Source: CAYPNP01 sp964412195
GTDB taxonomy: Bacteria > Acidobacteriota > JAAYUB01
Assembly (NCBI GenBank): GCA_964412195.1
Contig: CAYPNP010000006.1
Location: forward strand, 124,001 to 188,000
Direction of reading: 5' to 3'
DNA length: 64,000 bases
Position numbers and translations under genes: made by a program. How positions within the stretch are numbered: position 1 is the stretch's first letter; each line of letters begins with the position of its first letter. Below are positions 37,701 to 46,171 of the stretch, in pieces. The notes below the pieces were generated by a model that was given only the letters and a program-made list of their open reading frames with translations, had not been told where the DNA came from and searched no databases.

Positions 37701-38147
37701 ACCGCCGGCCGACGGGACGAGCCAGAGGCGCGGGCCGGTCTGGGGCAGCAGCCGCCCGGAGCGGAACAGGATCTTCGCGCCGTCGGGCGTCCAGCCCTCC
37801 ATCTCGGCGCCGGCCGGGTCGTAGGTCACCCGCCGCGGCGCGCCGCCGTCGGCCGGCATGACGTAGACGTCCTGGCCGCCGTCGTACTCGCCGGTAAAGG
37901 CGATCCACTTCCCGTCCGGCGAGAAGCGGGGGCCCCACTCGTTGCCTTCGAAGGTGGTGAGCCGCATCGCCAGGCCCGTGGACAGGAAGCCCAGCCACAG
38001 GTCGCCCTCGGCGCTGAACACGATCCGGTCGCCGTGGATGTCCGGCGTCCGGCACAGGTGGGGCGGCATGATCTGGGCGGCGGCCGCCAGCGCGGCGGCG
38101 CACAGGATCAGACAGAACAACAACGGGCGGATCCGGCAGTGCGACAT
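34791..38147 (-). CDS. Tricorn protease homologue 1 (S41 family)
   Basis: Exported peptidase of 1118 residues with a signal peptide (~1-25). N-terminal propeller repeats of the PD40/TolB type (FSPDGKWIAF, WTPDGAKILF) are followed by a second propeller set. A Lys/Glu/Pro-rich linker lies around residue 550. The C-terminal tricorn core comes next: C1 with NVSHEFVRGG (the Ser-His pair of tricorn), a PDZ domain (~800-880), and C2 with VIDVRYNHGG and the nucleophile segment NENTSSDGEYF. AGGAGG is 7 bases before ATG 38147. Tricorn degrades peptides released by other proteases. A paralogue lies immediately upstream on the same strand. Confidence 0.92.
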   Translation of the reverse strand: MSHCRIRPLLFCLILCAAALAAAAQIMPPHLCRTPDIHGDRIVFSAEGDLWLGFLSTGLAMRLTTFEGNEWGPRFSPDGKWIAFTGEYDGGQDVYVMPADGGAPRRVTYDPAGAEMEGWTPDGAKILFRSGRLLPQTGPRLWLVPSAGGLPEPLPMERAAQGSFAPDGKRLAFCRLPLENHNWKRYKGGMANHVWIADLEKMTFRRIDDEAVNEQYPVWSGGDIYYVSEKDGTANLWRYDTGTGQAARVTNHSDYDVKSPSGDGKRIVFEYGNGLRVYDCASGQEQEVKLALASDRIHARPHTLAGALGRGSKFSLGPSGKRLLVEERGQLFTLPAEKGDVRPVAPMPGSRGKAAAWSPDGKWIAFVSDRSGEENVWLAPAAGGSAPQCLTAESGLHLEGVAWSPDSKRLAFHDNAQRLWLLDVDSRAKTEVARSDWAEITEYRFSPDGKWLAYARTEGLFVSSLYLYDIAGQTATRLTGPPTRDRAPVFDPTGKYLYFLTERNVNAEEDGFDFQTDFSKTTKIWALTLAAETPSPLPVESDEEPGSGAEAKPAMEKPGESKTAEVKPGEGKSAETGKTARETPITPPKLPDVKVDLDGIAGRLVEIPIEGGKYSRLEALPGKLVYLAEDESAPPPAPGAPPPGGKLKMYDFEKKKEAELASGVQAYALSLDGKKIAVRTKGGLQVADAGAPVAADTKAVSLDGWLIDVHPELEWRQIFLEAWRNHRDTFYDPRMHGMDWEAVRRKYEALLPAVGCRQELNRVIGDMEGELNVSHEFVRGGYDRPAPPPAQRIGALGADLAWDAAAQAFRIARIYPGDGFDTEARSPLLAPGLKIKEGDYVLTINGAALRGDEDPAARLIGQGGKTVTLQVNGKPSADGARTVRVKAMPGDAQARYYGWVARNREYVRERGGANLGYLHLPDMSGSGMEELSKWFYANLDKDGLVIDVRYNHGGITSGQVLERLRRVIFEYDQSRYGQPEPYHRTGFLGRVVAVCNENTSSDGEYFCTGFRAMKLGPTVGTRTWGGFAAVAGFMTIDGGTVASPIQGSFTPEGQWLPDGYGFNPDYVVDEDPNAFAAGRDAQLDKAIELLKEEIRQNPPKWPRRLEPPSKEKAFPPNK

Positions 38148-38439
38148 GGCCAAGCCTCCTTGTGCGATGGGAAGGATTCTATCCGGAACAGATCTCCGCG
38201 GCTATAGAAAACAGGCATTCGTCAATTCACGGCTCGCGACCGTCGCTGACGCTCCGGGTACTGACCGGGCGCCGCCATGTCCCGGCGGGACAGTAAGGAT
38301 TCCAGTACTCGAAGTTCGGCAAGGTGCCGCCAGAGTTTGGCCTTTCCGGATTCCGCCTGAATGATTCTCTGTGTCCTTTGTGCCTCTGTGTTGAACGCTC
38401 CTCGCCAGGCTGGCGGACGCGGACTACGTATTCTTAACG
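38148..38439. repeat. Gap between tricorn genes with short repeat words
   Basis: About 290 bases with no gene. Contains TCTCTGTGTCCTTTGTGCC (38366-38384), a member of the CTTTGCG/CTCTGCG word family, a GGCGGACGCGGACTACG fragment of REP family B (38412-38428), and small hairpins near 38270-38290. Confidence 0.65.
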
Positions 38440-41400
38440 CTACCGGTTCTGGTGGTAATCCGGGTACGCCGGCTTCTTGTGCACGGGCGGCGGGTTCTTG
38501 GCCAGCAGGTCCAGCGCCACCGCCACCGCCTTCTCCAGCTGCGGGTCGCGGCCGGCCTTCACCGCCGCCGGGTCCATCTCCACCTCGACGTCCGGATCGA
38601 CGCCGTGGTTTTCCACGTCCCAGGTCCCGTCGGGATTCCAGAACCCGCTCTGGGGCGCGCCGGTGAAGCCGCCGTCCTGGAGCGGCGCCGCACCGGCCAT
38701 GCCCACCAGGCCGCCCCACGTCCGCATGCCCACCAGTGGGCCGATCCTGGCGGCGCGGAAGAGCCATGGCATCATGTCCCCGCCGGAGCCGGCGTACTCG
38801 TTGATGATCATGACCTTGGGGCCGTAGATGGAGCCGACCGGCGTGATGTAGTCCGCGCCGTCGCGGGCGGCGAAATAGCCCATCAGCGGGCGCCGCAGGT
38901 AGTCAATGACGTAGTCGGCGATGAGGCCGCCCTGGTTGAACCGCTCGTCGATCACCGCCCCGTCCTTGCCGATCTGGGCGAAATAGTAGCGGTTGAAATT
39001 GGTGTAGCCGCCGAGGTAGGTGTCGGGCAGGTAGACGTAGGCCAGCCGCCCGCCGCTCAGCTCGTCCACCTTGCGCCGGTTGCCCTCGATCCAGGCCAGG
39101 TTCCGCAGGCCGTATTCGCCCGGCACGGGCACGACGGTGACGTCGCGGGCGTCCTTGCCGTCAGGATTGGGCCCGACCTTGAGGACGACCTGCTTGCCGG
39201 CGGAGGCCTCGAAGAAGCCGTAGACCTCCTCGGAGGCCGGCACGTCGCGGCCGTTGACGGCGATCAGGTACTCGCCGGCTTTCACGTTCACGCCGGGCTG
39301 GGTCAGCGGCGCCTTCAACTGCGGGTTCCAGTTCTCGCCGTCGTAGATCCGGGCGAAGCGGTAGCGGCCGTTCTCGACGGTGAAGTCCGCGCCGAGCAGT
39401 CCCACCGGCACCGCCTGGACCTCGGGCTGGTCGCCGCCACCCACGAAGACGTGGCCGCAGGTCAGCTCGCCGAGCATCTCCTCGAAGAGGTAGTTCAGGT
39501 CCTGGCGGCTGGCGACGCCCTCCAGGTACGGCGCGTACTTCTTCTCCGCCGCCTGCAGGTCGAGGCCGTGGTGGTGGGGGTCGTAGAAGAAGTCGCGCTC
39601 GATCCGCCACACCTCGCGGTACATCTGCCTCCACTCGGTCAGCGGCTCGGAATAGACCTCCATTTCGCCGGTCTTGAGCACGCCCTTGCCCGGCTCGAAC
39701 GGGCCGTCGGCGGAGGCGATGATCCACTGCGGCCCCAGGTTGAGCAGGACCTTTTCGCCGTTGGCGGACACGACGAGGCCGTTGACGCCGTCGGCGAACT
39801 TGTCGAGCTTCCGCTTGGACAGGTCGAACTTGTGCAGGGTCTGCGGCGGGCCGCCGAACGCCGGGATCACCAGGGCTCCCTCCAGCAGGAAGACCACGCC
39901 CTCCTTGCCGGCGGCCAGGGCGGTGTAGTTCTTCGCCGGTACCGGCAGGGCCAGGATCCGCTGGCTGATGCCCTCGAAATCGATGGCCACCTTCTCGGGC
40001 TCCTTCGCCTTCTCCTTTTCCGGCTCCTTCGGCTTTTCGCCGGCGGCGGCCGCCGCCTCCTTGCCTTCGGCCGGCTTGGCCGCCTCATCCTTCGGCTTTT
40101 CCGCTTCCTTGAGCTTCTCCTCGTCGCTCTCGGGAGCGAGCGGCGACGGGAGGTCCTTCCGCAGCACCACGACGTAGGCGCTGCGCGTGACCGGCCGGTC
40201 CATGCTGCTCATGTTGAGCCAGCCCGGCGTCAGGCCCACGTCGGTGCTGGCGGTGAAGTACAGGTATTTCCCGCCCCGGTCGAATGCCGGGAACCGCGCG
40301 TCGCTGAGCCCGTCGGTGACCTGGGTCGCCTTGGCGTCCTCCAGGGAGTAGACGAACACCGCGCACATGTGGCTTTTGAGCTGCTTGGCGTAGGCGAGCC
40401 AGCGGCTGTCCGGCGACCAGCTCAGGACCCAGCTGAAGCGCGGGTTGAAGTACCAGGTCGTGTCCACCTTGACCGGCACGCCCTTTTCCACTTCGAGGTA
40501 CCAGACGTTCAGTCGCTTGTCGGTGTAGGCGATCTTCTTGGAATCCGGCGACCACAGTGGGTTGTAAAAGAACGACGGCGGGGCGCCCAGGGCGATTTTC
40601 TTCACCTCGCCCTGTCCGCCCTGCTCGCGGATGTGCAGGGTGTACTCGCCCGACTCGTCGGAGAAGTAGGCGATCCATTTGCCGTCGGGGGACCAGGCGG
40701 GGTCGCGTTCCATGACGCCGGGCGTCCGGGTGAGGTTGCGGATGTCGCCCTTCTCGGCCGGCACCGTCAGGATCTCCCCCCGCGCCTCGAACACGGCGCG
40801 CGCGCCCGCCGGCGACACGTTGGCGTTGGCGATGCGCTCGCCGACCTTCACGTAGTGCGGGCGGACCTCGGGGAAGTCGCCCGCCAGGGTGACCGGCAGC
40901 GGCCGCTCCTTCCCCGAGCCGAGGTCGAGGAGGTGAAGGCCGCCGAACTGCTCGTAGGCGATGGCGCCCGGCCCGGCGCAGGCCGCCTTGAAGTCGAGGC
41001 CGTCGTTCTTCAGGATCGGACTCACCTTCTTCGACTTCGTGTCGTAGACGAACAGGGTGACCGGCCCGGACCGGTCGGAGAGGAAGTAGACCTTGTCGCC
41101 GATCCACATGGGGTTGGAGTCGTTGGAGTTGTCCCGCGGCACCTTGTCCACCTGGAGGCTGGCCAGGTCGACGATCCAGACCGGCGTGGTCTGCCCGCCC
41201 TGGTACCGTTTCCACGCCCGCTGCCACTGGGCCGTGGGGACGTAGGCCAGGCGCTTGCCGTCCGGCGAGAAGGAGGCCTGCACGCCACCCGGCAGAGGCA
41301 GCTCCTCGGGGAACCCGCCGCCGGCGGCCACCGTGAACAGGCGCGGCACCGGCGCGAAGCTGTTGCGCGTCGAGGAGAAGAGGATGCGTGCGCCGTCGGG

Positions 41401-41757
41401 CGTCCAGCCGAGCACCTGGTCGGCGGCCGGGTGGTGCGTCAGCCGCCGGGGGACGCCGCCGCCGGCCGGGATCACGTAGACGTCGGTGTTCCCGTCGTAC
41501 TGCCCGGTGAAGGCCACCTGGGAACCGTCGGGGGAGAAGAAGGGATCCGACTCGATGCCGGCGCCCGTAGTCAGCCGGCGCGCCTCGCCACCCTCCCGCC
41601 CGACGGACCAGAGGTCGCCGGCGTAGGCGAAGACGACCTGGCTCCTGCTGAGCGTGGGCGACTGGAGCAGCAGCGGCTTGTCGGCGGACAGGGCGAAAAT
41701 CGCCGCGAGGGCGAGCAGGCCGGCAACGGCCAGGATCCGAAGCGGGGTGTTCCTCAT
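38440..41757 (-). CDS. Tricorn protease homologue 2 (S41 family)
   Basis: Exported paralogue of the downstream gene, 1105 residues. Signal peptide ~1-25 (LAVAGLLALAAIFALSA). PD40 propeller blades (FFSPDGSQVAFTGQYD, WSPDSKKIAY) are followed by a Lys/Glu/Ala/Pro linker near residue 545. C1 has LTCGHVFVGGG, where the usual Ser of the tricorn Ser-His pair is Gly but His remains. A PDZ domain and C2 with VIDERFNQGG and nucleophile segment EYAGSGGDMM follow. AGGAGG lies 6 bases before ATG 41757; the frame stays open far upstream but without start signals. Likely co-expressed with homologue 1, with different specificity. Confidence 0.92.
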   Translation of the reverse strand: MRNTPLRILAVAGLLALAAIFALSADKPLLLQSPTLSRSQVVFAYAGDLWSVGREGGEARRLTTGAGIESDPFFSPDGSQVAFTGQYDGNTDVYVIPAGGGVPRRLTHHPAADQVLGWTPDGARILFSSTRNSFAPVPRLFTVAAGGGFPEELPLPGGVQASFSPDGKRLAYVPTAQWQRAWKRYQGGQTTPVWIVDLASLQVDKVPRDNSNDSNPMWIGDKVYFLSDRSGPVTLFVYDTKSKKVSPILKNDGLDFKAACAGPGAIAYEQFGGLHLLDLGSGKERPLPVTLAGDFPEVRPHYVKVGERIANANVSPAGARAVFEARGEILTVPAEKGDIRNLTRTPGVMERDPAWSPDGKWIAYFSDESGEYTLHIREQGGQGEVKKIALGAPPSFFYNPLWSPDSKKIAYTDKRLNVWYLEVEKGVPVKVDTTWYFNPRFSWVLSWSPDSRWLAYAKQLKSHMCAVFVYSLEDAKATQVTDGLSDARFPAFDRGGKYLYFTASTDVGLTPGWLNMSSMDRPVTRSAYVVVLRKDLPSPLAPESDEEKLKEAEKPKDEAAKPAEGKEAAAAAGEKPKEPEKEKAKEPEKVAIDFEGISQRILALPVPAKNYTALAAGKEGVVFLLEGALVIPAFGGPPQTLHKFDLSKRKLDKFADGVNGLVVSANGEKVLLNLGPQWIIASADGPFEPGKGVLKTGEMEVYSEPLTEWRQMYREVWRIERDFFYDPHHHGLDLQAAEKKYAPYLEGVASRQDLNYLFEEMLGELTCGHVFVGGGDQPEVQAVPVGLLGADFTVENGRYRFARIYDGENWNPQLKAPLTQPGVNVKAGEYLIAVNGRDVPASEEVYGFFEASAGKQVVLKVGPNPDGKDARDVTVVPVPGEYGLRNLAWIEGNRRKVDELSGGRLAYVYLPDTYLGGYTNFNRYYFAQIGKDGAVIDERFNQGGLIADYVIDYLRRPLMGYFAARDGADYITPVGSIYGPKVMIINEYAGSGGDMMPWLFRAARIGPLVGMRTWGGLVGMAGAAPLQDGGFTGAPQSGFWNPDGTWDVENHGVDPDVEVEMDPAAVKAGRDPQLEKAVAVALDLLAKNPPPVHKKPAYPDYHQNR

Positions 41758-41992
41758 GAGCATCCTCCTGTGTCGATTGATGGATCTCAACGCATTGACA
41801 TGTTGAGTGATTTTACGTGTCGGAATCGGGAATGATTCGAGCGATGGCGGGGTCGCCCGCTTTCGCCGACCGCGGACACGATCGTAGAAGCGCGATAACT
41901 TGTTCCCGGGCTGGCAGACCGGAACTATGGGTAGCCCGCTTTCGCCGGACGCGGAACACGGGGCAGTTCTTATCCGCCATCCCTGAGTTTTC

Positions 41993-42223
41993 AGCCCGGA
42001 GGGCGTCCTAAAATAACCCCATGCGCGAGCATGGGGCAGAGCGCGAAATCCCCTGTGTTCCGGCTCTCCTCCCCGAGCCCGCTCGGGGGCGGCATATTCC
42101 GCGCAATCCATTCTTGTATGCCGCCCCTGGACGGGGCTCAGGGGAGCGAACCGGGAGATTCCCCTTGAACGGCGCTCCACCCCAGGCTGACGCCTGGGGT
42201 TATTTTGGTGCGCCCTGCGGGCT
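41993..42223. mobile_element. Transposase-less (MITE-like) relative of the 60.4-61.1 kb element
   Basis: A 231-base element. The left end AGCCCGGAGGGCGTCCTAAAATAACCCC, followed by the hairpin ATGC-GCGA-GCAT, and the right end with hairpin CCCCAGGC/GCCTGGGG, GGTTATTTTGGTGCGCCC and GCGGGCT match the terminal inverted repeats of the element at 60382-61124. It also retains the internal CCCGAGCCCGCTCGGGGGCGG word, but has no transposase gene. It is probably mobilised in trans. Confidence 0.8.
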
Positions 42224-42319
42224 GGGGGAGGCGATGGGCGCACCTCGTGCCAGTCGCAGACTCTCCCGATATTTAGGCCTCGCGAGCCCAGAGGCTCATG
42301 ACCCGGGTCCGGCGGATAC

Positions 42320-42395
42320 GTAGCCCGGGTCGGCCCGCTCCTGAACGTGATTGGGTTCGCATCATCGTGTTCCGCGGCCGGCGGACGCGGACTAC
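42320..42395. repeat. REP-like hairpin family B, copy 1
   Basis: Two inverted arms, GTAGCCCGGGTCGGCCCG...TGAACG and CGTGTTCCGCGGCCGGCGGACGCGGACTAC. Related arms occur singly at ~41850-41880 and ~41930-41958, and as pairs at 53581-53709 and 60185-60267. With the MITE it fills the 732-base gap 41758-42489. Confidence 0.75.
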
Positions 42396-42489
42396 CATAC
42401 AAATCTCTTCCCGTCCCATGTGAACTCCGGTACAATCGCTCCGTTTGTTCCAACGAAATGTCACCATCCAGCCGTACAGGAGTGCTTCC

Positions 42490-45189
42490 TTGGAAGGAAA
42501 TCCCGCGACAACCCAATGCGCCGCCTGCCAGGCGACGCTGTCCGCCGGCGCGACCCGCTGCCCGGCCTGCGGGCGGCCGGTGACCTCCGGCTGGTCTCAG
42601 ACCGCGGAGGCCTCCGTCCCTCCGACGCTCACCCCCCTGCCGGTCACCGGCACTTCCGGCCGGACTCCCTCCCCCGCCGCCTACGCGCCCGGGACGGTGT
42701 TCGCCGGGCGGTTCCGGATCGTCACCCGCGTCGGCGGCGGAGGAATGGGCGAAGTCTACCGCGCCGACGACCTTAAGCTGGGGCAGACCGTGGCCCTGAA
42801 GTTCCTGGCCCGGAACATCGAGGCCAACCCCCAGCTCGAGGCGCTGTTCCGCTCCGAAGTGCGCCTCTCGCGGGAAGTCACCCACCCCAACGTCTGCCGC
42901 GTCCACGACATCGGCGAGGCCGAGGGCCGCCACTACCTGACCATGGAGCTGGTGGACGGCGAGGACCTGGGCTCCCTGCTCAAGCGCATCGGCCGCCTGC
43001 CGGGCGAAAAGGCGGTCCAGGTCAGCCGGCAGATCTGCGCCGGCCTCGCGGCCGCCCACGACAAGGGCGTCCTGCATCGCGACCTGAAGCCGGCCAACAT
43101 CATGCTGGACGGCCGGGGCCACGCGCGCATCACCGACTTCGGGCTGGCGCTGCTGGCGGGCGAGGGAGCCGGCGAGGTGGCCGGCACGCCGGCCTACATG
43201 GCGCCCGAGCTGTTCGAGGGGAAGCCGGCCTCGGTGCAGAGCGACCTCTATGCCCTGGGGCTGGTGCTGTACGAGATTTTCACCGGCCGGCGGGCCATGG
43301 AAGGAACGACGTTCGCCGAGCTGCGGCACAAGCAGGCGGAGAGCACGCCCTCGATGCCCTCCACGCTGGTGCCGGACCTGGACCCCGCGGTGGAACGCGT
43401 CATCGCCCGCTGCCTGGAGAAGGACCCGTCCCTGCGGCCCGTTTCGGTGGCCCAGGTGGCGGCGGCCATGCCCGGCGGGGACCCCCTGGCGGCGGCGCTG
43501 GCAGCCGGCGAGACCCCTTCGCCCGAGCTGGTGGCCGCGGCGGGGGAGGAAGGCACGATCCGGCCCTGGCTGGCCCTGCTGCTGGTGGGCGGCATCGGCG
43601 CGGCCCTGGTGGCCTCGGCCCTGCTCTGGCCGCTGGGGAACACCTACGGCCTGGCCCGGCTGGAGAAGAGCCCGGACGCGCTGGCCGACCGCTGCCGGGA
43701 GATCGCCGGGCGGCTCGGCTACCCGAGGCCCGGCGACCGGGCGGCCTGGTTCCAGACCGAGCTGGATTTTATCGAGTACCATCTGAAGGCCGGGCCGTCG
43801 ACGATCCAGCGGCGCACCCTGCCGGCTTCCCGGCCCGGCACGGTGGCCCTCCACTACCGCGAGACACCCCGCTCTTTCTCCCTGTTCGCGTTCCTCAGCC
43901 AGGTCAGCGACAGCCAGCCGCCGCATTCCGACCCGGGCATGGTGGACGTCCGGGTCGACGGCCGGGGGCGCCTGTTCTTCTTCCGGGCGGTCCCACCCGG
44001 CCGGGTGGACAAGCCGGTTGCAACCGCTCCGATTGACTGGACGGTCCTGTTCCGGGAGTCCGGGCTGAATCCGGCGGATTGGCGCGAGGTGACCCCGACC
44101 CTGACGCCGCCCATGGCCGCGGATGAACGCCGCGAGTGGGTGGAAGCCCAACCGGCGAACGGGGGAAAGCCGCTGCGGATTGCGGCCGCCGCATTCGCCG
44201 GCCGGATCGTCTGGTTCAAGCTGCTCGGCCCCTGGGAAAAGCCGTCCTGGGAACAGCGGCCCTGGCAGACGACCGGCGGTGTGGCCGGCGTGGTGAACGT
44301 GCTGATCATGGTCGGCCTGCTGGCGCTCGGCGCGTACCTGGTCCGGCGCAACCTCCTCACCGGGCGGGGCGACCGCCGCGGAGCGATCCGGGTGGCGGGC
44401 ATCATCGGCGCCGCCCAGTTCGCCGCGTGGCTGCTTTCCGCCCGCGCGCCCGCCACGATGGGCGGTTACCAGGGCTGGATCTTCGCGGGTCTGGCCGTGG
44501 CGGCGGGCCAGGCCGCCCTCGTCTGGGCGGTCTACCTGGGCATCGAGCCGTACGTCCGGCGCCGCTGGCCCACGGTGCTGATCGGCTGGTCGCGCCTGCT
44601 GGCCGGGCGCTGGCGGGACCCCCTGGTGGCGCGGGACACGCTCACCGGCATCCTGCTGGGCCTGGGGATCTGGCTGTTCAACAGCCTCAGCGGCGCGCTG
44701 CCGGCCTGGGTGAACATGTCCGACTCGGCCACGTCGCTGTACGACTCGCCGGTGTTTCCCACGAGCCCGGCCGCCGGCTTGGGCTGGCTGGCCAGCCTCC
44801 CCGTCCAGTCGCTCTCCAACGGCGTGTTCATCGCCGGCATCCTCTTCGTCCTGCGGCTGGTCCTCCGGCGGGACTGGCTGGCCGCGGTGGCGTTCGCCCT
44901 GCTGCTGACGGCACCGGGCTTGTTCACCGGTGGCGAGCTGCTCCTGGTCCCCCTCGGGTTCGCGGTCGTCCTCCTGATGGCCATGGCCCTGGTGCGCTGG
45001 GGCCTGCTGGCCTTCGCGGTGTGCCTGCTGGTGAACAGCCTCGAGCCGGCCGCGCCGATGCTGGCGGCCGCCGGCTGCTGGGTGCCGTGGCAGGGCTGGC
45101 TGGGGACCGCGGTGGTGGCGGCCCTGGCCGCCTACGGCTTCAAGGTGGCCGTGGGCAAGCAGCGGCTGCTGCCCTCGCTGGATGCCTGA
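42490..45189 (+). CDS. Membrane Ser/Thr protein kinase with N-terminal zinc ribbon
   Basis: PknB-type kinase of 899 residues. A small zinc ribbon (CAAC and CPAC, ~10-28) is followed by the kinase (~75-330), with glycine loop VGGGGMGEVYR, VALKFL lysine, HRDLKPANIML (~196) and DFGLALL (~215). One hydrophobic segment at ~357-380 is followed by a ~200-residue extracytoplasmic-looking region. A C-terminal half then holds about seven more hydrophobic segments (~600-890). The start is a TTG at 42490, chosen for CAGGAG seven bases upstream. Most homologous kinases have a single anchor, so the polytopic C-terminus is unusual. It is the first of five kinases here. Confidence 0.9.
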   Translation: MEGNPATTQCAACQATLSAGATRCPACGRPVTSGWSQTAEASVPPTLTPLPVTGTSGRTPSPAAYAPGTVFAGRFRIVTRVGGGGMGEVYRADDLKLGQTVALKFLARNIEANPQLEALFRSEVRLSREVTHPNVCRVHDIGEAEGRHYLTMELVDGEDLGSLLKRIGRLPGEKAVQVSRQICAGLAAAHDKGVLHRDLKPANIMLDGRGHARITDFGLALLAGEGAGEVAGTPAYMAPELFEGKPASVQSDLYALGLVLYEIFTGRRAMEGTTFAELRHKQAESTPSMPSTLVPDLDPAVERVIARCLEKDPSLRPVSVAQVAAAMPGGDPLAAALAAGETPSPELVAAAGEEGTIRPWLALLLVGGIGAALVASALLWPLGNTYGLARLEKSPDALADRCREIAGRLGYPRPGDRAAWFQTELDFIEYHLKAGPSTIQRRTLPASRPGTVALHYRETPRSFSLFAFLSQVSDSQPPHSDPGMVDVRVDGRGRLFFFRAVPPGRVDKPVATAPIDWTVLFRESGLNPADWREVTPTLTPPMAADERREWVEAQPANGGKPLRIAAAAFAGRIVWFKLLGPWEKPSWEQRPWQTTGGVAGVVNVLIMVGLLALGAYLVRRNLLTGRGDRRGAIRVAGIIGAAQFAAWLLSARAPATMGGYQGWIFAGLAVAAGQAALVWAVYLGIEPYVRRRWPTVLIGWSRLLAGRWRDPLVARDTLTGILLGLGIWLFNSLSGALPAWVNMSDSATSLYDSPVFPTSPAAGLGWLASLPVQSLSNGVFIAGILFVLRLVLRRDWLAAVAFALLLTAPGLFTGGELLLVPLGFAVVLLMAMALVRWGLLAFAVCLLVNSLEPAAPMLAAAGCWVPWQGWLGTAVVAALAAYGFKVAVGKQRLLPSLDA

Positions 45190-45327
45190 GCCAGGAAATC
45201 TATAGAACCTTTTTCGATTTCCGGCATCCTACCTTACAGGAGCACGGCAGGAGTCACCGGCCCGCTCCTCCGCCTGGACCCTCTCTCCGCCGATCTCTCC
45301 CGCCGCGCCTCCGATGGAGGATGAACC

Positions 45328-46026
45328 ATGAGAACGACTGCGAAGCGATGGCTGACGACCCTGGCTCTCGCCGCCTTCAGCGTGGTCCTGGGCCAGTTCG
45401 TGGCGGCGGACGGTTTCCGGGGCCGGCCCGGCGGGGGGATGGCCTTCCACCCCGGTTTCGGGGGCCACGGCATGACTATCCACTCCGTCCCGGCCGGTCG
45501 GGGGATGATGGGGCATGGTCGCTCTTGGACCGGTCACACGGCCCGCAGTTTCCCGGCCCGCCGCTCCGGCGACCGCCTGTTCCGGGGGGCCTCCTCCATG
45601 CGCTTCACCGGGGATGCCGTCCCGCGCCACTCCCTGTGGGCGCATGGGGGCCGGGTGTACGCCGGCTGGTACCACGTGCCGTGGTACTGGTCCCCGTGGG
45701 CCTTCGGGATCGGCTGGGACCCGTACTGGTGGCCCGGATACTGGGGACCGGCGGTTGGATACGGATACTATGACGGGTCCGGCGCCGGGGCGATCAAGCT
45801 GAAGACCGACCAGAAGACGGCACAGGTGTTTATCGACGGCGCATACGCCGGGACTGTCGGAGAACTGAAGTCGATCCGCCTCCGTCCGGGCGCGTATGAC
45901 CTGGAAATCCAGACTGCGGACGGCAGGGTCTTCCAGGACCATGTCTATGTCCTGAGCGGAAAGACCCTCAAGATCACGCCGACCTTCCGGCCGGCGGGCG
46001 CACCCGCCCGGCCGGAGGGATCCTGA
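45328..46026 (+). CDS. Exported PEGA-domain protein
   Basis: 232 residues. Signal peptide ~1-30. The middle is rich in Gly, His, Trp, Tyr and Arg (WYHVPWYWSPWAFGIGWD) and of low complexity. The C-terminal PEGA-like fold (~150-222) contains AQVFIDGAYAGTVGELK and IRLRPGAYDLEIQ. PEGA domains are surface-layer-like carbohydrate/lipid-associated folds often found beside Ser/Thr kinases in Acidobacteria. GGAGG stands 7 bases before the ATG. It follows the kinase gene by 138 bases on the same strand; co-regulation is plausible but unproven. Confidence 0.85.
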   Translation: MRTTAKRWLTTLALAAFSVVLGQFVAADGFRGRPGGGMAFHPGFGGHGMTIHSVPAGRGMMGHGRSWTGHTARSFPARRSGDRLFRGASSMRFTGDAVPRHSLWAHGGRVYAGWYHVPWYWSPWAFGIGWDPYWWPGYWGPAVGYGYYDGSGAGAIKLKTDQKTAQVFIDGAYAGTVGELKSIRLRPGAYDLEIQTADGRVFQDHVYVLSGKTLKITPTFRPAGAPARPEGS

Positions 46027-46027
46027 C

Positions 46028-46079
46028 GGGACCCGGCCGCGAGGCCGGTCCCGGCTTAGCCGGGCGGCTTCCGCCCGGC
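46028..46079 (+). other. Two consecutive GC hairpins after the PEGA gene
   Basis: GGGACCCGGCC with GGCCGGTCCC (46028-46052), and a perfect 9-bp stem GCCGGGCGG/CCGCCCGGC (46059-46079). There is no U-run, so they may attenuate or stabilise rather than terminate. Confidence 0.5.
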
Positions 46080-46171
46080 GCGGGGCGGGGAGAATCCGCC
46101 GGATCCCGACACCGCCGGTTTTTCCGGAGGCATCCGGCGGCCTTCCCGCCCGCGAGATTCAGGAGGAAGCG

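Noticed and set aside
38452..41835. An 1127-residue plus-strand frame opposite tricorn homologue 2
   Set aside because: No motifs or ribosome site; it is antisense to a well-supported peptidase.
41758..44151. An extended N-terminus of ~800 residues for tricorn homologue 2
   Set aside because: The frame happens to stay open, but it is antisense to a kinase. The ATG at 41757 has AGGAGG and starts a signal peptide.
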